Source: an uncultured Lachnospiraceae bacterium
GTDB lineage: Bacteria; Bacillota; Clostridia; Lachnospirales; Lachnospiraceae
Assembly: GCA_910579275.1 (NCBI GenBank)
Contig: CAJTTO010000006.1
Coordinates: forward strand, 1 to 64,000
DNA length: 64,000 nucleotides
Direction: 5' to 3'
Shown: piece by piece, positions 44,886 through 53,234 of the stretch
How the letters are laid out: every line of letters starts with the position of its first letter
Position numbering within the stretch: position 1 is the stretch's first letter
Translations under genes and position numbers: made by a program
Notes under the pieces: model-generated
The model's database searches: none
What the model saw: the letters and a program-made list of their open reading frames with translations, nothing else
Told to the model about the DNA's origin: nothing

Positions 44886-44909
44886 ATTCTTTATTTTCGT
44901 ATTTACTTG

Positions 44910-45347
44910 TTAAAGGAAGGAGCTGTTAACAATACTGTAATCATCCTTATCTTTGCAAAAATAAATCTCCTGTGTAAAAGCATTCGCGACAAATGTAACC
45001 TGTTTTAAAATATCCATTCCCAATATGGTCTCTTTCACTCTTTTGTCAAAGGTAATCCATATATCCTGCGCATGCAAGTCTATATTTCCTATCGTAAACT
45101 GCTGCAGTCTGTACTTGTAAAATTTTACACCGTCTCCTTCAATAAATCCTCCGATAATTTTCACTTGACATCCTTTTAAATCTTCTACCCGCAAATTCTT
45201 ATCAAATGATTTGTAATTACAACAGGTAAACATGGCTCCTGTATCGACCACAAACTGGATAACCCGCACCTTTCCGAAAAATACTATGCAGTCGACCGAG
45301 AATCTTTCATCTTTTAATTTCGTACTGTACACCCACTGCCCCCCCAT
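44910..45347 (-). CDS. Retropepsin-like aspartic protease
   Basis: 145 residues from ATG 45347, preceded by GGAGG at 12 nt; the longer frame to 45410 would start inside the upstream gene without a site. The catalytic motif is visible as IQFVVDTGAMFTCC (D-T-G-A), and the second conserved strand as ETILGMDILKQVTF, which is the I-L-G-x-D hydrophobic pattern of clan AA retroviral-type proteases. One such monomer would dimerise to form an active site. There is no signal peptide. It overlaps its partner gene by 41 nt. The substrate is unknown. Confidence 0.78.
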   Translation of the reverse strand: MGGQWVYSTKLKDERFSVDCIVFFGKVRVIQFVVDTGAMFTCCNYKSFDKNLRVEDLKGCQVKIIGGFIEGDGVKFYKYRLQQFTIGNIDLHAQDIWITFDKRVKETILGMDILKQVTFVANAFTQEIYFCKDKDDYSIVNSSFL

Positions 45348-45594
45348 TATTGTAGCTGCCTCCAAGGACACAAATTTTTCCCTCATCCTCCAGCCTGTCC
45401 CGTTCATCAATCAGTGCATCATATGATTCGTCCGACGTACTGACGCAATACAGATACCCTTCGTCGTCTACAACCTTGTCATAACTGTCTATCACATACA
45501 CATACTTGCAATCTTTATACAACTTCCGAATTTCCGAATCTGTTTTCATTACCTTTTCATCCAGTATCTTCAGCATTCTGTTTATCTCCTCCAT
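45307..45594 (-). CDS. Unrecognised 95-residue acidic protein paired with the retropepsin
   Basis: A short protein with a charged helical N-terminus (MEEINRMLKILDEKVMKTD), a central stretch rich in Tyr/Asp and a Gly/Asn-rich C-terminus (CVLGGSYNNGGAVG). I do not recognise a family. GGAAGG precedes the ATG at 45594, and a good promoter lies 28 nt further upstream. It is translated in a different frame from the overlapping protease gene. It might be a substrate, adaptor or inhibitor of the protease; nothing in the sequence decides this. Confidence 0.7.
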   Translation of the reverse strand: MEEINRMLKILDEKVMKTDSEIRKLYKDCKYVYVIDSYDKVVDDEGYLYCVSTSDESYDALIDERDRLEDEGKICVLGGSYNNGGAVGVQYEIKR

Positions 45595-45621
45595 CCTTCC
45601 ATCACTGTATACTATGTAAAC

Positions 45622-45650
45622 ATTGTATCATCCGGGTCATTCCCCGTCAA
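45622..45650 (-). promoter_or_regulatory. Sigma-A promoter of the retropepsin cassette
   Basis: On the minus strand TTGACG (45650-45645), a 17-nt spacer and TACAAT (45627-45622). Two direct ATTCGAAAA repeats lie just upstream (45658-45680) and could be a regulator site. Confidence 0.75.
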
Positions 45651-45740
45651 GAAAAAAATTCGAAAATATATTCGAAAACATTTGTTTGTATGATGTAAAA
45701 TATGAAATTGTCAAGGTTCCAAATTATTCCCAAAATGTCT

Positions 45741-46802
45741 TTATATAAAATTTACATGCCGCCCGGGATGTTTCAATTCATCCAGATACTTGTTGATTTC
45801 GTCCAGCCTGCATGCCTCCCTGCACATCTTGTTAATATCCATCTGATTCAGCCGTTCCGTGACTTCCTGTCTTTTTCTGCCCTCCCATATCTGTGCAAAG
45901 GGCTGTTCATTGATATTCCCATAACATAGCTGCGCATTTCCTATGTGCGCCACACATGGCCATACATTTCCCTTCGCGTCGATATGTGTCATAAACGGCA
46001 GTCCATAACACTGCTTATAGCATTTCTCATGATGCATTTTTTTCATTGCAGACGCCCTGAAATAAATGGCAAAGTTGTCTGTCGCATATGTCTTGAGCTG
46101 CTTCTCCAAATCAAGCATTTCTTCGTAATCAATTTCAAACTGGTTCTTACTGTGCAAATGTTGGGAATATGGTTTTATGGTCAGATAATCCACGCCAATC
46201 TCCCGCAGTGTCTCTGCCATATAAGGCAGCTGTCCCGCATTATCCGGAAGCAGCAGGCACTGAACACCCAGTGTTGTCTTCAGCCCATTGTCCCTCTTGA
46301 AACGCACTGCCTCGCTCAGGTTTTCTTTTACCTTTTCCAAATCACCTGGTTTCCCCCGCTGTATAGCGTCATAGGAGCCCTGTTCCATGCTGGCAATACT
46401 GTAACGTACCCAGCTGAATGCACCAAGGCATTCCCTTACCTTATCTCCTGTAAAAAGGACACCGTTTGTACTCATCGCCACATCCACACCGCATGCTTTT
46501 ATACCGTTTGCAATATCGGGCATGTCCTTATTTAAAAGCGGCTCTCCCTCACCGGAACAAATCACACTCCGCAGTCCTTTTTTTCCCATGTGCGTGATAT
46601 CGCGCAGGATTATCTCCTTTTCCAGAAAATTCGGCTGATATCCTATGTAATCTACGGCACAGAATACACATCTGTGGTTACATGTGCCGCTCGGTGATAT
46701 TTCGATCTCAATCGGGTAAATATTTTCGCCCTTCAGCCACCGCGAAACGGTTTCCGGATGGTATATCAACTTGTGTGCGTCCATTCGAATGTTTTCTGCC
46801 AT
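45741..46802 (-). CDS. Radical SAM/SPASM-type protein
   Basis: 353 residues. The cluster motif is CNHRCVFC (C-x3-C-x2-C), followed by SVICSGEGEPLLN. C-terminal cysteines KCYKQCYGLP, WPCVAHIG and MCREACRLDE fit a SPASM-like auxiliary cluster, and the HIDAKGNVWPC strand is typical of that fold. AAAGGAAACAGGA precedes the ATG. Like the radical SAM gene on the other side of the retropepsin cassette, it ends in NFI. The pair may once have been adjacent and then split by the cassette. Confidence 0.87.
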   Translation of the reverse strand: MAENIRMDAHKLIYHPETVSRWLKGENIYPIEIEISPSGTCNHRCVFCAVDYIGYQPNFLEKEIILRDITHMGKKGLRSVICSGEGEPLLNKDMPDIANGIKACGVDVAMSTNGVLFTGDKVRECLGAFSWVRYSIASMEQGSYDAIQRGKPGDLEKVKENLSEAVRFKRDNGLKTTLGVQCLLLPDNAGQLPYMAETLREIGVDYLTIKPYSQHLHSKNQFEIDYEEMLDLEKQLKTYATDNFAIYFRASAMKKMHHEKCYKQCYGLPFMTHIDAKGNVWPCVAHIGNAQLCYGNINEQPFAQIWEGRKRQEVTERLNQMDINKMCREACRLDEINKYLDELKHPGRHVNFI

Positions 46803-46836
46803 TCCTGTTTCCTTTCATCATAACTCCTGTTTGCCG

Positions 46837-48369
46837 CTATATATTCAGCAGCGTCCCCGCATACTTCAACACGTTTACTTTTTCCACTGCCTCTTTATTT
46901 CCCACAATATTTGCTCCCAGCGCCCCGGCAATATTTCCCACAAATGTTCCAAGCTCTGCCGGCGCCCCGGCTGCCGCGTACAGTCCGGCTATGGAATAGA
47001 ATGCATCTCCCGCGCCCACGGTGTCCTTGACCGTCAGTGTGAATGCCGGACACGCATGGATTTGTTCCTTTTCTATGCCATATGCCCCATCCGATCCTCT
47101 TGTAAGCCAGCCGCTGCACCCAAGATGCGCACTTAGCTTTGCCAATGCGGTACGCTCATCCGCCGCCTCTATCGGATATGCAAGCTTCAGTTCTTTTTGA
47201 TCCAGCGTAAACACATCTGCCCTGCTGTATTTTGTAATAACATTAAGACCATAATTTGTTGAATTTGTCTGACAGTTCAGCACCAGAAATTTCGCTTTTT
47301 CCTGCACGAGCGCCTTCACCCGTTCATCAACCAGCCCATGTCCAAAATCGCAGAGGAATACGACGTCAAACTCCTCTATCCTTTCTGCCAGTCCCCTGTA
47401 AAATTCTTCCCTTGCCTCGTGCCCATACACTGCCGGATCGGGAATGTTATTGACGGAAAAGATTTTCCTGTATTCCTCCCTCCGTGCATTCCTCGTAAGG
47501 TAACGGTGCTTGATAATGGTGGGAAAGCTGGTGTTGTAGGTAAGTTTTAACCGCATCTTGTCTGCGGTCTCATCAAGAAACTTGAGCCGTATATCCTCCT
47601 CACTCCCCACAATTGACATGAGTGTCACATTTTCCGTGAAGCTGCTCAAATGTCTTGCGACGGCAACTGCCCCGCCAAGGTAGTCCTCCGAATAGTCCAG
47701 CCGTGATGAATATCCTGTGTCCTTGCTCATCAATCCCTGCACGTCACAGTATGTATATTTGTCTATGATCACATCTCCTATAACGAGAACCTTGAGCTTT
47801 TCCGCTTTTTGGGCATATTCCTTAACATCCGTCATGGAATACTTCGTGATAAAGCGCCCCATATATTTCACGACGTCATCCGGCAGCCCTGCCAGACCGG
47901 TATTAATCAGTTTGGTAGAACTAAATACCTGTCCTGTGGTATATGCCACCTTCCCGCCGTGCTGTTCCACAAGCTCCCGCTCGGCAGTTATCTTTCCTGT
48001 GACATCATCACTTTCCCGCGCATACTCCTCACCCTTTATATACAAGTCCGGCTCCACACTTTCCACGATGTCATCCACGGTGTAGCCTTCGGAGAGCATC
48101 ACATAGTCTGTACATTCCAATGCCGCCAGCACTTTCAGGCGCATCTCATCATTAAAGTACGGTCTGCCTGGTCCTTTACGGACAAATTCTGCTGCCGTGA
48201 CAGATACCACAAGAATATCCGCCATGGCCTTCGCCTGCTGCAAATGTATAATATGCCCCGGATGTACCAAATCAAAAACCCCATGGCAGAGCGCTATCGT
48301 CTTTTTGTCTCTTTTCAAGTTTGGTCTAACTTTTTCCCTGAATTCCGCTTTATCTACTATTTTTCCCAT
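46837..48369 (-). CDS. HldE/RfaE-like bifunctional protein with inverted order: cytidylyltransferase then PfkB kinase
   Basis: 510 residues. Residues 1-140 are a nucleotidyltransferase (IALCHGVFDLVHPGHIIHLQ, with HPGH; VRKGPGRPYFNDEMRL) like the RfaE C-terminal domain. Residues ~185-510 are a PfkB/ribokinase-type kinase (VLVIGDVIIDKY, DYLGGAVAVARHLSSF, and the anion hole/base TVKDTVGAGDAF). E. coli HldE has the reverse order. With GmhA and an SDR epimerase in the same run, heptose phosphorylation and nucleotide activation are likely. A separate GmhB phosphatase, needed in the standard route, is not seen here. The start overlaps the upstream stop (TAATG). Confidence 0.87.
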   Translation of the reverse strand: MGKIVDKAEFREKVRPNLKRDKKTIALCHGVFDLVHPGHIIHLQQAKAMADILVVSVTAAEFVRKGPGRPYFNDEMRLKVLAALECTDYVMLSEGYTVDDIVESVEPDLYIKGEEYARESDDVTGKITAERELVEQHGGKVAYTTGQVFSSTKLINTGLAGLPDDVVKYMGRFITKYSMTDVKEYAQKAEKLKVLVIGDVIIDKYTYCDVQGLMSKDTGYSSRLDYSEDYLGGAVAVARHLSSFTENVTLMSIVGSEEDIRLKFLDETADKMRLKLTYNTSFPTIIKHRYLTRNARREEYRKIFSVNNIPDPAVYGHEAREEFYRGLAERIEEFDVVFLCDFGHGLVDERVKALVQEKAKFLVLNCQTNSTNYGLNVITKYSRADVFTLDQKELKLAYPIEAADERTALAKLSAHLGCSGWLTRGSDGAYGIEKEQIHACPAFTLTVKDTVGAGDAFYSIAGLYAAAGAPAELGTFVGNIAGALGANIVGNKEAVEKVNVLKYAGTLLNI

Positions 48370-49382
48370 TATTCCAAGCCAATTCCTTTATCAGATGATT
48401 TCCCCAGATATTTAAACCAGTCCTGTGTCGCCGCTCCGATGCTGTCCGGTGTCCAGACCGGAGCTTCCCGCCAATAGTCAATGTTGTCAAGCACCTTTTT
48501 TACGCCTTCCTCAAAGGTAACTTTTGCTTTCCAGCCAAGTTCTTTCTCTATTTTCATGGTATCAGCAAAAGTACAGTCGGGTTCTCCCGGTCTCTTTGGT
48601 ATGTGCGTGATTTCTCCGCCAAGCAGCTCACACAGTCGATTCACCGAATAGGTACCGCCGCTGCCCACATTGAATGTTTGCTGAACCACATCCGACATTG
48701 CCGCTGTGTAAAATGCATCCGCAATATCCGTTACATAAGTAAAATCCCTTGTCTGCTGCCCGTCACCCACAACAGTAAACGGTTTCCCCGCAAGTTTCTG
48801 TGCAAGGAACACGCCAAACACCGCACCGTATGTTCCCGATGTCCTTGACCGTGTGCCGTATACATTAAACAGGCGCAGTGTCACAACAGGAAGTCCGTAT
48901 ACCTGTCCCCAGTGGAGTACGGTTTCCTCACCAAGCCGCTTTGTCAGCGCATAAGGATATTGTGGTCGAATCTCTGCTGTCTCCTTTGTCGGATATTCGT
49001 CAGGGATGCCATAACATGACGAGGATGCAGCATACACTAGCTTTTTAATTCCTGCATTCTTGGCACATTCCACGACATTAAAAGTTCCAAGCACATTGGA
49101 TGAGTAATAGTCATAAGGTTTCTGTATGGAAGGTACAATATCTGCCAGCGCCGCAAAGTGGAAAATATAGTCAACCCCCTGAAATACTGGCTCTATTTCT
49201 TCTTTATTTCTAATGTCCATATGGTAAACCGATAGACTTTCGTTATCGCGCTGATGTGCAAGGTTTTCCGGTCTTCCCGTTGTCCAGTTATCAATCACCC
49301 TTACCTCATGCCCCTCTGCCAGAAGTTTGTCCACCATATGGGAACCGATAAACCCACACCCGCCTGTCACTAATGAAACCAT
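48369..49382 (-). CDS. NAD-dependent nucleotide-sugar epimerase/dehydratase (extended SDR)
   Basis: 337 residues from ATG 49382, which has GGAGGGAATAAA upstream. Extended SDR features: VTGGCGFIGSHMVDKL (NAD site), AALADIVPSIQKPYDYY, SSSCYG and the catalytic Y-x3-K in YPYALTKRLGEE, RLFNVYG and FTYVTDIADAF. It resembles GalE/WbpP-type epimerases. Between GmhA and the HldE-like gene it may epimerise or oxidise the activated heptose, but another NDP-sugar is possible. Confidence 0.9.
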   Translation of the reverse strand: MVSLVTGGCGFIGSHMVDKLLAEGHEVRVIDNWTTGRPENLAHQRDNESLSVYHMDIRNKEEIEPVFQGVDYIFHFAALADIVPSIQKPYDYYSSNVLGTFNVVECAKNAGIKKLVYAASSSCYGIPDEYPTKETAEIRPQYPYALTKRLGEETVLHWGQVYGLPVVTLRLFNVYGTRSRTSGTYGAVFGVFLAQKLAGKPFTVVGDGQQTRDFTYVTDIADAFYTAAMSDVVQQTFNVGSGGTYSVNRLCELLGGEITHIPKRPGEPDCTFADTMKIEKELGWKAKVTFEEGVKKVLDNIDYWREAPVWTPDSIGAATQDWFKYLGKSSDKGIGLE

Positions 49383-49429
49383 TTTATTCCCTCCATTTTT
49401 CCAGCCTGTAACAGTTCCTTGCAATCGTC

Positions 49430-50005
49430 TTACAACGACACACCGTCTCTCACCATAATCAAATCCACCGTCTGCTGCAACATCAAATTGTGAATGGACT
49501 CCACAACTCCATATTTTTCTGACGGCACATATACGTTGATATCACCCATCTGTTTTGACGGGTTATCCGGCAGAAAACCCGTCAACGTAATGACTTCCAT
49601 CTTTTTCGTCTTCGCTACATGGATTGCATTTACGATATTCTGCGAACTGCCGGAGCTGCTGATTGCAACGAGCAAATCATTTTCCTGCCCAAGGAACGCA
49701 AGCGGTCTGGAAAACACATACGCATAGCCGTAGTCATTTCCCATGCAGGTCGTTACTGCATTATCATATAAACTGTACGTCCTCATACCGCCATTTTTCA
49801 TAAAATCAGCCGTCATATGGCTTGCAATTGCCGAACTGCCGCCATTTCCAATGAAAAATATCTGTGATTTTTCCTGTTTATGTCTTGTAAAACACGCGAC
49901 AACTTCCTGCATTCCAATATCATACGCAAGCTCTTTTTTTGTATTGATATAAACTTTCGTCTGTTCCAATTTTTTGATAAGATCATTTATGTATGTATCG
50001 TTCAT
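49430..50005 (-). CDS. gmhA: Phosphoheptose isomerase (GmhA-like, SIS domain)
   Basis: 191 residues, the normal GmhA length. SIS-domain signatures: IFFIGNGGSSAIASHMTADFM, then DLLVAISSSGSSQNIVNAI and VESIHNLMLQQTVDLI, where the His and Gln match GmhA metal/active-site positions. It converts sedoheptulose 7-phosphate to glycero-manno-heptose 7-phosphate. AGGGATGTGCA precedes the ATG. It is followed on the same strand by the SDR epimerase and the HldE-like gene, which together make a compact heptose module. A close relative, DiaA, is a less likely alternative in this context. Confidence 0.88.
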   Translation of the reverse strand: MNDTYINDLIKKLEQTKVYINTKKELAYDIGMQEVVACFTRHKQEKSQIFFIGNGGSSAIASHMTADFMKNGGMRTYSLYDNAVTTCMGNDYGYAYVFSRPLAFLGQENDLLVAISSSGSSQNIVNAIHVAKTKKMEVITLTGFLPDNPSKQMGDINVYVPSEKYGVVESIHNLMLQQTVDLIMVRDGVSL

Positions 50006-50046
50006 TGCACATCCCTATTTTTTCATTATGATAATACGCCCACACA

Positions 50047-51297
50047 TCAAAAATTCTGATGCCGCATTCTCCGTTGTATTTCCCGCTCAATCAAATCTGC
50101 GACTCTTTTACTTGCCCTTCCGTCCTCAAAAATTCCGTTTTTTTGTATAAAATCTTTTGTTTTCTGATAATATGCTTTCTCGTCAAACTGCTCGATGCAA
50201 TTCGCCAGCTCGTCATTATTTAGTGCCACCGGAAACGGAAGCTTGTACATGTCAAAAAACAAATCACCCCTGTCTGCCACATATGCCTGCAAATCATCCG
50301 CATAGATAAATGATGGGATTCCTATGAAGTTTGCCTCAAAAACAGCACTTGAATAATCCGTCAGGAACGCATCTGATGCAGCGATTAATTCATTCATATC
50401 CGGTCTCTGGCTGACGTCAATCAGTCTATCTGATACCTGATGTGTCTTAATTTTCTCCATCTTCGCGGCAAGCTGCGGATGAAGCCTTAAAAGCACATAC
50501 CATGTACCTCCAAACCTTTTTTCAAGCGCATTGACCAGCCGCCCGAAATCAATGGTTACTTCGTCTGTGTCGACTGTACGTTTTGTACTCTGACTGCCAC
50601 CGCGGAATGTCGGTGCATAAAGCATAATCCGCGCTTCGTCAGGGACATGGTACGCTTTCCTTATCTGTCCGTATTTCTCTCTCCTTTGATTCCGCAGCAC
50701 GTCACAGCGCGGTGTCCCTGTCTTTATGATACTGCCGCGATAAAGCAGCCCTTTCCGATACATATGGTCGCACCATTTTGAACCGGACAGCACATAGTCA
50801 ATCATTCTGGAATCATATGCACTGACAATGCGTGCCATTTTCGGAAACAGCGCTCCGCGGTATAACCCAATTGGCTTAATACATATAGTCGCATGCCATG
50901 TCTGGATATAACACTGCCCTTTCCTTTTCCGTGTACCATAAAAAGTTCTTGTATTGCTCACCCATGTTCCGGCTGTGGACAAATGATATGCCCTGCTCCA
51001 CAATGTACTTTTTACCTTTGTAATCTCTCCGGGAAACTCCTTATGTGTATCATTGACAAGCCATATAATCCTGTAATCTGTGCCTGCTTTTCTATTTCGT
51101 TCGAGCAGCTCCTCCGCGATATATTTGGGGCTGCATCCATAACCGCCATTGCCCTCAAACGTCCACATGACAACCTTTCTGTTGTCAACCGGGAAAATGC
51201 TGCACAAACCGTATACCAAGCTATGGGCAAACGCCTTGACTGTCCTTTTAAAAATATATGCATTTTCCGATAAATTGCTTTTCCGATTGTCCCCCAT
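50047..51297 (-). CDS. CDP-glycerol glycerophosphotransferase-family (TagB/TagF-like) enzyme
   Basis: 416 residues. Family motifs: ERFGGTWYVLLRLHPQLA, the RIMLYAPTFRGG segment, SDAFLTDYSSAVFEANF near the C-terminus, and FIYADDLQAY. These match the Glyphos_transf family that polymerises glycerol- or ribitol-phosphate from CDP-activated donors. There is no long hydrophobic segment; in teichoic acid synthesis such enzymes sit peripherally on the membrane. The donor would come from the cytidylyltransferase genes just upstream. AAAGGAATG precedes the ATG. Confidence 0.9.
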   Translation of the reverse strand: MGDNRKSNLSENAYIFKRTVKAFAHSLVYGLCSIFPVDNRKVVMWTFEGNGGYGCSPKYIAEELLERNRKAGTDYRIIWLVNDTHKEFPGEITKVKSTLWSRAYHLSTAGTWVSNTRTFYGTRKRKGQCYIQTWHATICIKPIGLYRGALFPKMARIVSAYDSRMIDYVLSGSKWCDHMYRKGLLYRGSIIKTGTPRCDVLRNQRREKYGQIRKAYHVPDEARIMLYAPTFRGGSQSTKRTVDTDEVTIDFGRLVNALEKRFGGTWYVLLRLHPQLAAKMEKIKTHQVSDRLIDVSQRPDMNELIAASDAFLTDYSSAVFEANFIGIPSFIYADDLQAYVADRGDLFFDMYKLPFPVALNNDELANCIEQFDEKAYYQKTKDFIQKNGIFEDGRASKRVADLIEREIQRRMRHQNF

Positions 51298-51311
51298 CTT
51301 CGTACATTCCT

Positions 51312-52040
51312 TTACACAAATAATTCTGTCAGACTTTTTGGCATCTTATTTACGGCATTTTCATAATCTTCCATAAAATCAATTTCAGCCCAGAATGCCC
51401 CCTCTGTAGGTACGTGCTTTATATCAAAATCCGTCTCATCTATCAGCCGCTGTATGGCGCTCTCAAAATACGCCGAAAATTCCTTTTCCGCAAGAAGCTG
51501 CTTTGTCTTTTCGCAAAGTGCCGGAATGACGTTTTTCCGAAAGGAAGCCATTCCTATAAATTCGCCCTCAGCCAGTTCATTCGGCATATTTTTTGTAATC
51601 TGCACGATTTTTCCGTTCTCGCTCCGGACTTTCATCGCCTCGTCGTCGCACACTTTGCAGTCAACCGGCAGGGTAACATCCGACTCCATTTTCACCAGCT
51701 GCTCAAATATCCGCGGTTCGCATATCGTATCCGCATGCAGATAAATGAAATCGTCATGCAGCAGATGCATCCCCATATAAAAGGAACCCAGCACGTTCAC
51801 CATATCATAAAACGGATTGTATACGGTTTTTATTCTCTTGTCGTCTGCTGCCAGTTTTTCAAACGCCTCACACTGGTATCCTGTTACGATAATAATCTCA
51901 TCTACTTGATACTTTTCAAGGAGTCTTAAATTATAATCAATCAGTCTTTTACCGTTAATTTGGGCAAATGCTTTTGGTTTTCCGCCGGTCAGGCTTCCGA
52001 GTCTGCTGCCTTTTCCTGCTGCCATAATGATTGCCTGCAT
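51312..52040 (-). CDS. Nucleotidyltransferase, LicC/TarI-like (probable CTP-dependent)
   Basis: 242 residues from ATG 52040 (GGGAGGGACAGGA upstream). NTP-transferase signature QAIIMAAGKGSRLG, the substrate site IYLHADTICEP, and a C-terminal EIDFMEDYENA as in LicC-type phosphocholine cytidylyltransferases. It overlaps the alcohol dehydrogenase gene by 52 nt. The order reductase, cytidylyltransferase, phosphotransferase suggests synthesis and use of one CDP-activated alcohol. Phosphocholine, a phosphopolyol or a phosphonate are all possible substrates. Confidence 0.85.
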   Translation of the reverse strand: MQAIIMAAGKGSRLGSLTGGKPKAFAQINGKRLIDYNLRLLEKYQVDEIIIVTGYQCEAFEKLAADDKRIKTVYNPFYDMVNVLGSFYMGMHLLHDDFIYLHADTICEPRIFEQLVKMESDVTLPVDCKVCDDEAMKVRSENGKIVQITKNMPNELAEGEFIGMASFRKNVIPALCEKTKQLLAEKEFSAYFESAIQRLIDETDFDIKHVPTEGAFWAEIDFMEDYENAVNKMPKSLTELFV

Positions 52041-53191
52041 TCCTGTCCCTCCCATGCCTTGTGATAGATTTTTTTTAAAATATCGGGTTCCTGTGCAGCA
52101 GGGTCGTTGAAAATGTTTCCCGACACTGCCATAGCCATATCATCCATCTGTTCTTCTTTAATGTTGAAATCCTGAAGGGATGCCGGCAAGTTCAAGGAGG
52201 TAATAAACGCATACATTGCGCTTGTGCATTCCTCCCTGCCGCGGATATCTTTTCCAACCAAAGAACCAATCATTTTTTCCGTCATTTTTTCGCTGTGCGG
52301 ATATTCATAGTAAACCCATGCCGGATATAACGCTGCCAGACCCGCCCCATGGCTCATGTCTGTTGCAGCCCCGAGTGGGTACTGAAGCCTGTGCGGCAGC
52401 CCGGTACTGGAATTTCCCAGATTGATTCCCATAATCATGCTGGCATAGCTCATATGCTTTCTTGCATCCTTGTCCTGCATATTGAACGCCAGCCTCGGCA
52501 GCATTTCACCTACAATCCGAGCCGCATATTCTGACTGCATCTGTGTAAACGGTGATGCGGCTTTCGAGACGTAGCTTTCCATGGCATGCGCAAACACATC
52601 AAACCCTGTCTCCATCGTGATACGGAATGGAACCGACTCCGTAAAAACGGAATCGACAATTGCCGCTTTTGGATATAGCTTTGCTCCCCTGATACCGCTT
52701 TTGATTCTGCGCACTTCATCTGTGAGAATGGCTGCTTTGCTCAACTCACTGCCTGTACCTGCTGTTGTGGGAATCGCAATGATGGGAAGCACATGTCCCA
52801 TTGGCGTTTTCCCATCATAAAAACATGCTTCGATATCCGCGCAGACATCCGTTCCCGCCGCAACAGCCTTTGCCATATCTATTGCGCTTCCTCCGCCAAA
52901 TCCGACTACCACATCCACGCCGCGCTCCCGCGCAAGCCTGATGCCCTCCTGCGCTTCTGACAGTCTCGGGTTCGCGCTGACTTTGTCAAACACGGTAATC
53001 GTTTTTGCCAGTGTACATGCTGACAACTGTTCCTTTAATTTTTCGACATACCCCAACCGTGTCAGGGAACGTCCTGTTGTCACGATCATGATATTTCCGT
53101 CCAATAACGGTTCTACCTCTTTTAACGATTCCTTCCATATGTCCCTGCCAAAATATGTTTTCACAGGGATGTTTAACTGATGCGGTTTCAT
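51989..53191 (-). CDS. Iron-containing alcohol dehydrogenase
   Basis: 400 residues of the group III Fe-ADH family: VVVGFGGGSAIDMAKAVAA (NAD(P) site), IAIPTTAGTGSELSKAAIL, and metal ligands in TGFDVFAHAMESY (Asp, His), GLPHRLQYPLG (His) and MSHGAGLA (His). It would reduce an aldehyde or ketone to an alcohol, or the reverse. It overlaps the downstream LicC-like gene, so the two act together: for example, reduction of a C2-C5 carbonyl compound before CDP activation. AGGAGTATGAA precedes the ATG. Confidence 0.92.
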   Translation of the reverse strand: MKPHQLNIPVKTYFGRDIWKESLKEVEPLLDGNIMIVTTGRSLTRLGYVEKLKEQLSACTLAKTITVFDKVSANPRLSEAQEGIRLARERGVDVVVGFGGGSAIDMAKAVAAGTDVCADIEACFYDGKTPMGHVLPIIAIPTTAGTGSELSKAAILTDEVRRIKSGIRGAKLYPKAAIVDSVFTESVPFRITMETGFDVFAHAMESYVSKAASPFTQMQSEYAARIVGEMLPRLAFNMQDKDARKHMSYASMIMGINLGNSSTGLPHRLQYPLGAATDMSHGAGLAALYPAWVYYEYPHSEKMTEKMIGSLVGKDIRGREECTSAMYAFITSLNLPASLQDFNIKEEQMDDMAMAVSGNIFNDPAAQEPDILKKIYHKAWEGQECRQSLWQQEKAADSEA

Positions 53192-53234
53192 TTCATACTC
53201 CTATTTATTTCTGTAGCAAATCACCGGCTCATCA

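Larger units (their letters stand above)
44860..45716. repeat. 25-bp inverted repeats bounding the retropepsin cassette
   Basis: The stretch 44860-44884 (beginning CCTTGACAATTTCATAT) is the reverse complement of 45692-45716 at 24 of 25 positions; similarity ends abruptly on both sides. The left copy is part of the terminator stem. Between them lie exactly the two small genes and their promoter, giving an 857-bp unit. I saw no transposase and no convincing target-site duplication. Confidence 0.7.

Noticed and set aside
51312..53191. Phosphonate pathway (Fe-ADH as phosphonoacetaldehyde reductase with a PntC-like nucleotidyltransferase)
   Set aside because: No PEP mutase or phosphonopyruvate decarboxylase in the window, so a CDP-polyol role is simpler.
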